Source: Leptobrachium leishanense
Taxonomy: Eukaryota; Chordata; Amphibia; Anura; Megophryidae
DNA length: 64,000 nucleotides
NCBI GenBank assembly: GCA_009667805.1
Contig: CM019067.1
Coordinates: forward strand, 242,889,721-242,953,720
Direction: 5' to 3'
Position numbers and translations under genes: made by a program. The notes under the pieces are model-generated. The model had not been told where the DNA came from. It ran no database searches and saw only the letters and a list, made by a program, of their open reading frames with translations. How positions within the stretch are numbered: the first letter of the stretch is position 1; each line of letters begins with the position of its first letter. Below are positions 56,593 to 64,000 of this stretch, piece after piece.

Positions 56593-57914
56593 ATAGTTGT
56601 TTTGCTTTTTTTTGATAGATGTATTGATTTTAACCTTCAAGTCTTTTTTTTATAATGAAACAGTCTGGAAACAATCTCAAGCATTAAGATTCGTAACATT
56701 AGGAAAGGTCCTGTGCAGCCCTAACATCAGACATTATCTGTGTAAAAATCGGGATAAAATTGGCTAATGTCTTGTAACTCTGACTCTCTGCATGTATCAG
56801 AGGTTGGATCCCCTGGCAAGAGAGAAATAAATTAGATTGCGAAATCTGTTTATCCCCAAAATTCCAGAAGTCCAATGCCTTGTTTTATATGAAATAAAAT
56901 CCACTGTCTGCGAAGTATTTTATGTCCTGGTAATAAATTTCTTCAAAAGGTAGTAGACTATTTGAAAATAAGAGGTTTTTTTAAAATTGTATTTGAACAG
57001 CTTAGGATACTCCTGCGATGGCACATGTTGTGGGTATGGCTCGGGTAGTCTGCATAGAACATTGTAAAGTCTGGAGTTCTTTCCTGGTAGAGAAGAAGCA
57101 GTTGATGAGCTATTCATTAAATCATCTTTTATTACCAGTTGATAAGGCGTTCATAATCTAACTGGCTTTCTTCCTATTTAAGATAGTGTTGGATGAAACG
57201 TGGAATTTATAAGTATATATTTTCAAAAACATATTACAAATTTTATTATTAATAAGTAATTATTATTGTTGATGATAAAGTGAGGTTCAGGATTACACGT
57301 ATTTTGTATGTATTTCTAATAATCTAATAATAATGCTGTTGCACAAAACATTGTTAAGGCCACTAAGACACAATATTATCATCAACCTTCACTGACGTGA
57401 GAAGCCCATTCATTGGTAATCATTGGTAATCAATAATCAAATGTTCAAAGATAAAGCCAATATTATTGGCCTCTGTTTTGATACAGACAGAAGGAATCCT
57501 AAATAAAGGAAATGTAGGGCCAGTCAACCCAACATTAAGGTGTGCAATGCCACCAAAATGAATATTTCTTGTGAGGAATAAGTGTCATGAAAATTTGCAT
57601 CAGAGATTAAATTAATTTGATGTGGAAGGATGCGGTTGCCAATTTTGTATTAATGCACCTCTCACCCTCCCAAAATATTAATTTGTTTGTTTTTCCAAAA
57701 GTATAAATGGAGTTTTGTCTATATGGTTTCCACTATAGCAATCCAAAATAATTTTGTTTATTACAAATTAAATTCATTGGCATTTGTACCACAGAAATAC
57801 CCCTACAGTTTTAGCACTGTTGACATGATGTCACAACATTTTTTAAAAACAGCAAATTGTCAACCTGACATCTCCCCAGATGATTCTGCACAGAGCCCAG
57901 AACAGCAGTAAATC

Positions 57915-58050
57915 TTTATGGCCAGTAGATGAATACGTTGGGAATATTCTCAAATTTTTCTGACTGTATAATTAATTGAAAATGTTTAAATAAACACACT
58001 GGTTCCTGACTGTGTTTTTCTGGGAAATCCCTTGGTATTGAAGGGGTTAG
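57915..58050. mobile_element. Right-end remnant of a TTAA MITE
   Basis: GGCCAGTAGATGAATAC, then GGTTCCTGACTGTGTTTTTC and TTGGTATTGAAGGGGTTA, the same order as the right half of the 15847-17579 family. The left half is missing. Confidence 0.75.
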
Positions 58051-58740
58051 ATAGGCTGAACTCAACGTCTTTTTTCAGCCTATCACACAACACCTACTGC
58101 TGTTAATCCAAAAGAAGGCAAAAAACCCAGTCTGAACTGCACGCCAAAATACAACAAACTGGGAAAAAAATTCCTTCTTGACCCCAGATGGTGTCAGATT
58201 TCTCCCTGGATCAAGCAGCTTTTACTCACATATTAAATATTATAACCCTTAATATTATGTTTTTGCAGAAATACATCCAATTGTTTTTTAAAAGTCTGTA
58301 CAGACTTTGACCCACCCACCTCAACAGACAGAGAATTCCACAGTTTAAGACGTTAGGACGTTCCTTCCACTCTGATGCCTGTGTGGCCACCTCGCTGAGT
58401 GCAGTTAGCTAGACCAAGTTTTCTTAATTTGAATAGTAATCTCTCGTGTGGAACTGTGTCAAAGGCTTTGGCAAAATCCAAGTAAATCACATCCACTGTG
58501 ACCTCCTAATCTATAGTTCTACTTACTTTTTCATAGAATGCAATTAAGTTAGTCTGACATGATCTGTGTTTCATAAAACCATGCTGATTTCTGGCAATGC
58601 CATTATACCTCCCAATGAACTCCTGAATATTGTCCCTTAGTAACCCCTCAAATACTTTCCGTGACACCGATGTTAAGCTCACAGGTCTATAACTCCCAGG
58701 CAGTTTTGAATATAGGGACCACATCAGCGTTTCTCTTATC
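58051..58740 (-). pseudogene. CR1/L2-like LINE: RT-domain fragment plus 3' end
   Basis: On the minus strand 58506-58724 reads GSYRPVSLTSVSRKVFEGLL and QHGFMKHRSCQTNL, the fingers region of LINE reverse transcriptase. After an in-frame stop the sequence continues VIYLDFAKAFDTVPHERLL (about 58415-58500), containing the first catalytic Asp (motif A). The remainder (58051-58335) resembles a LINE 3' end, with a GGCTGAAAAAAGACGTTGAG block at its left edge. Between them, 58350-58413 is a fragment of the GGCTGGGGTC MITE (GTTCCTTCCACTCTGATGCC), so the LINE has lost its middle. Whether both parts come from one LINE copy is uncertain. Confidence 0.85.
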
Positions 58741-58974
58741 CTATATTTTATATGTATTATCCGGTGGTGTATATAGTGAAGAGTACTTTTCTAGTGTTAG
58801 TTTGAAAATATTCCACTTATCATCTGTGTTTTTCCCATGAAAGAGTTTTTGTCAATCAATAAGATTGAGACCTTTCCTTATCTTAATGAAGTTGACCCAT
58901 GTAAAATTATGTTTTGGCATGCCCCCTATCAATTAGCTTTTTTGAGTTTATTTCAAAAGACAGAGGGCTAAATT

Positions 58975-59869
58975 ACAATCCTTCCGTTAAAACGGGGGCG
59001 CTAGGGAGAAAAAACTGCGCCTGCAGTTTTCTCCCTACCGCCCCTGTTTTAACGGGAGATTACAAACAATGCAGGTGCTTAAAAAGCTGCCTGCATTGGT
59101 AACGGGTGCTACGCACCGGGATGCTTGTGGCAGTGCTAAGCGCCGCCTCGAGCATCCACTCGATGGAGTCCATAGGACTCCATTGAGTTTCCCCCTGCTG
59201 GTCACATGACCTGCCAGATCTCGTCTCGCAAGATCCGGCACGTCGGCAAAGTGATCCCGGTGACAGAGGAGGCAGACAGAGCCGAGGTCCTCGCCACGGG
59301 ATAGAAGGTGAGTATCTGACTATTTTTTGCGCGCACAGTTTTTTCCACCCTTTCAGCCAATCAAAATGAAGAAACTCACCTATCAAACGCAACTGAATTG
59401 CGTCTGCCAGAGGCATCGGAGACGGCTTCTGCGACTATGATGCAAAATGAGCACATATGCTACAGTAATAATACACACACTCCTGCCATCATCCATTATA
59501 TTGTTGCTGCATTCCTTTATATGGCCTTTTTTTGGGTTAGCCAGGTTGTTCAGATATGCCGTTAGTACCAGCTTTTTGGAGTTGATAAAATTATGCGTGC
59601 AAAGGCTGTGCGGTAATTACTGTGAAATAGATTGTAATACCATACTCGTACCAGCGCACATTCGCATTTGCGCTCTCAATGTTAAGTATAGGACGTGCGC
59701 AGTACAGTAAGCTCGTGCAGGGTTCGCGCAGGGTCACCCGTGGTAGACGATTGCGCGCGGTTGTTGCATTGACTATGTAATACGGGATTAGGCGCAAATG
59801 GTTTTATCCCTCGCGTTAATGTTTTTTTGCGCCGGCGCAAACGTTTGCGTGAAGATTGTAATTTAGCCC
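58975..59869. mobile_element. Chimeric GGGCTA-type MITE
   Basis: Ends GGGCTAAATTACAATC / GATTGTAATTTAGCCC are perfect inverted repeats. 58975 to about 59318 matches, in reverse complement, the right part of 28936-29656 (AAACTGCGCC, TGCCTGCATTG, CACTCGATGGAGTCCATAGG). From about 59335 to the end it matches 39300-39826 (CAGCCAATCAAAATGAAG, GCAAAGGCTGTGCGGTAATT). A GTGAGTAT donor-like site lies at 59308-59315, at the junction. Confidence 0.88.
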
Positions 59870-60384
59870 CTTGTTATTAAGGCTTCTTGCATTAGCAAGG
59901 TTAATGGAACTGAGAAATTATTGGGTTGGTTGACTATTTAGCTATATGCCTACCTTTCAGAGCTTTTTTGTTTTTCTGCCATGATATTTTCTACAATTTA
60001 ATAGTATTCTTTCATTTTAATTTTATATTAATTTATAATGTATTATGTCATGGTTTAACTGGAAACAAGCAAGCAAACGAAAACTCTCTGTTGTGTACAT
60101 AAAAACTGTGTTCCAGCTAGATTCTACCCTGTTATAGTAAAGTATACCAGAAGAAAACTATCATTTCTATTATTAATATTTGATTTCCATTTACCTTTTC
60201 TTTGCCTTGTTTGTTAATGCAATGCTTTCTGTGTAATGCAAAATAATTAGTATCGTGAGAAGAAAGAGACCCTGAGCTTTTGATACAGTATGTGATGGAT
60301 TGATTAAGAACTGCTGAAAACAAAGCCCCTTCAATTACAACCCAACACAGCACTTTTAACCCTGAATTCATCTTCTAACTCTAG

Positions 60385-60525
60385 GATCAGCCAGATGGAA
60401 TGACTATGGTGAAAGAAGAGGGAGACAAAGATGAAAGTAAACAAGAGCCTGAAGTGGTCTATGAGACAAACTGCCATTGGGAAGGGTGCTCCAGAGAATA
60501 TGACACACAGGAACAGCTAGTGCAT
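60385..60525 (+). CDS. GLI3: GLI3 coding exon starting zinc finger 1 (human exon 10 equivalent)
   Basis: 141 nt, acceptor TAACTCTAG, donor GTAAGT, phase 0 at both ends. It encodes [20 protein letters not shown], then [20 protein letters not shown] and [25 protein letters not shown] is the GLI3 form of this acidic linker (GLI2 differs clearly, as I recall), and VKEE fits the SUMO-acceptor pattern. NCHWEGC supplies the two zinc-binding Cys of finger 1; its His pair must come from the next exon, beyond this window. The length equals the remembered human exon 10. Confidence 0.98.
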
Positions 60526-61447
60526 GTAAGTTAATGGAATTCAAGATCCGGAATTTTTTTTTCTTTAAAGCTATGTGACCTCTCTGCTCAGAGGTTAGGT
60601 TCTTTGACCCTGACGGAGTCAAGTTTCTTAGCCAGGAGCATTGCTTGCTGGAGAGCACTTTTTGAGCGGCAGAAGAATAAAGAGAAGCCTTAGCTGTGGC
60701 GCTTGACCTGTTCAGTCAGCTAAAGCTTAGTGTAAAATTCAATAACGTCTGCAGCAGAAAGTGTAATGGCTCTGATCTTGTAAGCCAGCAAACGTTATTT
60801 TTTTTCCTTCATGCTGGAGACTTTGATATATATTGAATAATAGTAAGCTGAACATGAATTAATACCAAGCACAAGCCAAGACACTATTATTCTGTCTAAC
60901 AAAGCTGTATCCCTTCAGATTTTATTTATAATATTCGTTCAAAAGCTAATGACATGCATTGCCATCATTACAAAATGACGTTTAAAGACTTTATAGTAGC
61001 ACACAATGTAATATCGAACACTGTTTACCACATGTCACATCATTGAATTTTATCAGTGTCAATGGGGAAGGCACAGTCTCTCATTCTATACCAAGAGTCT
61101 GTCAAAGCCACTTTATTATAATAACAAAGAATACTATTGGTCCTTGGTAAGCAAAGGGATTATTTACTAACTAATGTAGTTTACCATTGTTGTTGCAATA
61201 ACTATAAACTAAGGTGATCCCAAGAGAGAAAGTCAAACAGTGGCAGAAGATACTTCATTGATGAATCTTCTCCTACTGCCATTGTTTACATTTTCCAGTA
61301 AATGCCAAAGTTTATCAGCATTACAACATTAAACTATGGTGGTGAGAAATCTGCATGATTAGTTTGTTGGAAAATAAGTATAACGTTTTATTTTTGGCTT
61401 AAAACTATATTTGATAGTTTTCTTTTTCATTGTACTTCTTGATTTAT

Positions 61448-61847
61448 CCTCCCTGGCGGTTTTCTCGAGTGTGGTTCAGGGTTAACTTTCAATGATGAAA
61501 GTGGTAACCCCGATCCACACTCGGTCTGGATACATACCGTTATCTGCACTCCCTCGCTGAACTCTGCGATCATATTCTCCGCCAGCCAATCGCGGCGTCC
61601 TGCTTCCTGGTTCCCTTCTCGCGTGAAGGGAACCAGGAAGCATGACGTCGCGATCGTCCAGAGTGTGACTGCAGGGGACAGCGAGGGAGCGCAGGAACAG
61701 GTATGTATCCAGCACGAGTGTGGATCGGGGTTACCGCTTTCAGCAATGAAATTAACCCCAAGTCACACTCGGGAATACCGTCGGGGGATTACATTTTCTT
61801 AACGATTCTGACATATAAAATATGTCAGAATCGTAACGCCAGGGAGG
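61448..61847. mobile_element. TTAA-type MITE with CCTCCCTGGCG ends
   Basis: CCTCCCTGGCGGT / ACGCCAGGGAGG inverted ends; right flank TTAA (61848-61851), left flank TTAT (mutated). The body is a large palindrome: GTGTGGATCGGGGTTACC-type arms and a GGTTCCCTTCTCGCGTGAAG centre. GTATGTAT occurs at 61701-61708 and inversely at 61530-61537, both in donor-like context. Confidence 0.9.
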
Positions 61848-62186
61848 TTAACTTGAAAGTATTCCCATGTTTAATGCTAGATATGACAGTCAAGTTTTTA
61901 TTTTAATCAAACGTTGGTTCCAAAGTGGGATTCATTAATTTGATGATGCAAATTCTTTAACCCATAACAAGGAAAAAAGGTGTCATCTGCGCTCGTTTCT
62001 ATGTGTTCCATGTACAACAAAACTGAGGTTTTTGTTTGTTTCAATGGCCATTGTAACGTAAGCTCACTCGCCACTTCACAGCACCTCTTTACAGAGTGAG
62101 TACCTAACAATTGTAACCAAAAGGCCACTCTACTGAGCAGCTCTAAGCCCCTCCTGCTGCTTTTCAGCCAAGGAGAGGCAAATTCT

Positions 62187-62594
62187 TTAACCCATTCACT
62201 ACCAATAGAGATCCCCAAAAAACAGTGAGAAAGTAGAGTTTTTTCCAAAATCATTTTTAATTAATTATACAGTAAGAGATATTTGGGAATTTTCCCAATG
62301 AATTCCTTACTGTAATAACCTATTTGGCAGGAAGATGTTGCCATCTTCTGGCCAAATAGAGTTACTGCTGTTCTGAGCTCCATGCGGGATCAGATGGGGA
62401 AATGTACTTCAGAGACATTCCCTATCTGGTTGGTAAAAAAAAGGGTTAGCACCTCTGGCATCATGTCCACAGTGCTAACACTTTAGGATCTTGTTCTGGG
62501 GACCTAATGGAAAGGAAATAAATTTGCAATAAACAGGTTGCTGTGTCTGCTGCTGCTGATTGTGTATAATCGATCACGGTAATGAAGGGGTTAA
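62187..62594. mobile_element. TTAA MITE, CCCATTCACTACC end
   Basis: TTAA at 62187-62190 and 62591-62594; ends CCCATTCACTACC and GGTAATGAAGGGG. The central GATGTTGCCATCTTCTGG is a decayed form of the family palindrome. Confidence 0.92.
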
Positions 62595-62693
62595 TGAAGC
62601 AAGGGTGGACATCTTGTTGCTTTTCTCTAAAAAGGATGTTCTGGTATTTCCAGAGTGCGAGGACTGTTAATTTCCCTAAATGTTTAAAGGGAC

Positions 62694-63327
62694 ACTACCA
62701 CATAAACTGTAACTAGATTATTTGTGCATTACAAACAAAACCACAATATAAAACACATGCTGCTGTTTTTTCTTTGTTTGACATACAATGTAAAAAGGAA
62801 AAATAAAAGTTAGGTTTTTATCTCCTGTTTTTATTTTGTGGATTTTTCCTATGATGCAACATGTACCAAAATCTGGTCAAAAGGTTTACTTTACTGCTTT
62901 TGTTTATCTTCTACATTGATTAACAGACAATGAGGTGGAGGAGGGAATGGTTAAATAAGTGTGCAGGGTGTGTATTGTATTCTCTAGGCTACCTGAGATA
63001 GGAGATGGCAGGTGAATGTTATAAAACAGGGAGCTTAAAAGACTTCTAATCTACATCCTACACTATACAATGATGCGAGTCTGTGACTGACCCATTCACT
63101 CCATTCTATGGCCAAAGCCCCACAGTGAAGAGTAAGTGATGTATAGATACTGTGGGGGCAGTTTACAACACAAAAGATCACACAATGGATGCACCCAGTG
63201 ACACATATAGAGTAAAATATTTTCTTAACTAAACAAACAGGAGAAAAACAAAGCACATGTAAAATATCAGCAACATAAAATAAACAAAATATGAACATTT
63301 AATCTTTTGGTGGTAGTGGCCCTTTAA
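62694..63327. mobile_element. TTAA MITE with AGGGACACTACCAC ends
   Basis: TTAA (62694-62697), AGGGACACTACCAC, right end GGTGGTAGTGGCCCT, TTAA (63324-63327). An uninterrupted relative of 10381-11855 in the opposite orientation (shared CAGTGACACATATAGA and ATGATGCAACATGTACC blocks). Confidence 0.93.
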
Positions 63328-64000
63328 ATGCCTTTTCTCTTCAAAGAACATATAGGCAAATATAATAATGTATGTTTTTATATTGATTGGTTTAGGCTGA
63401 CGTTGAAGTCTTGGGACAATAGTAGTGCATGGTAATCTTTTCTGTAGAAAATAAAAAGCGTTAACGTTGCAAACTTAAAATAACTTAAAGGTTAAAAGCA
63501 AAGCGAGGGACCTGTCTTTAAAGAGACTTATTAGCTAGACAAGAACTTGAAAAGCAAATTGCAAACTTGAAGCCAGGATTAAAATTCCTGAACTGACCTG
63601 TCTCTCCATCCTAGCAATTTTGTGGTACATTTTTAGTAAGTCGCTGGTTAATTCACCAAAATGCATAGCCCCATATATTTCAATTTTTTTCTTGCATTTT
63701 GCTCTCTCTCTCCTGATTCAGGTTGGCACAAGCTTCGCGCAGCTGCGTGGTGATTTCATGATGATAACATTTTGTAGCGTAGCCTTTGTTTTTATTTATA
63801 TTTAAGCATTCAATTACTTCCACCAGTCACACGATATGATCCGTTAAGTAAGCAAGGGTGCAAGGCAGTTATTAAATAAATAAGCACACGTTATTTATTC
63901 TGTACGGCCCTCGTCCTGATTGTTTTATGATCCACATTATCTTTTATCAAAACGCTTAGACATTATTTACAGATGACTGGATGTGTTTAGTTTAGCCTCA

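Larger units (their letters stand above)
60526..64000 (+). other. GLI3: GLI3 intron (start only), continues past window
   Basis: Starts GTAAGT. Contains three MITEs listed below. 60540-61447, 61852-62186 and 63328-64000 show no gene, repeat or clear motif; no further GLI3 exon is visible up to the window end. Confidence 0.9.

Overview
This is vertebrate nuclear DNA, most likely from an amphibian (probably a frog), and it holds the middle of the GLI3 gene on the + strand. Six coding exons with clean AG/GT boundaries and compatible phases (2186-2391, 3108-3254, 33773-33974, 54023-54239, 55233-55346, 60385-60525) encode about 342 consecutive residues. They run from the conserved N-terminal repressor region, through the Sufu-binding SYGH motif, to the first half of zinc finger 1. 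Exon lengths (206, 147, 202, 217, 114, 141 nt) match those I recall for human GLI3 exons 5-10, except one extra codon in the fourth. The amphibian call is an inference from the transposon mix (TTAA-flanked MITEs, TWA-flanked Harbinger-like MITEs, hAT, Tc1, CR1-like LINEs, Ty3/gypsy); I cannot name the species. Layout: 42-930 is a higher-order satellite (172-bp unit) in the upstream intron. The 30.5-kb intron 3255-33772 and the 20-kb intron 33975-54022 are crowded with nested mobile elements whose ends can be set by target-site duplications (TSDs). The largest is a minus-strand Ty3/gypsy element (17913-23990) with near-identical LTRs, a PNMA-like Gag, protease and integrase, but no reverse transcriptase or RNase H. 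A broken Tc1 transposase gene lies at 41085-42200. Two diverged LINE fragments lie at 34440-35242 and 58051-58740. The 1-kb intron between exons 8 and 9 carries a decayed tandem array, and the later introns carry more MITEs. How it works together: the only host gene visible is GLI3, the Hedgehog-pathway zinc-finger transcription factor. Everything else is intronic: transposons, tandem repeats, and several repeat-free stretches that look like candidate conserved regulatory DNA, which cannot be proven from one sequence. The most unusual signals are: MITEs carrying near-consensus 5' splice sites at a recurrent internal position; TTAA MITEs whose central palindrome fits the CTCF core motif; a chimeric MITE; an RT-less but otherwise young gypsy element whose clearest frame breaks fall in G runs; and a TAGCAG (NAGNAG) acceptor at exon 9. 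No bacterial genes, CRISPR arrays, tRNA or rRNA genes were seen.
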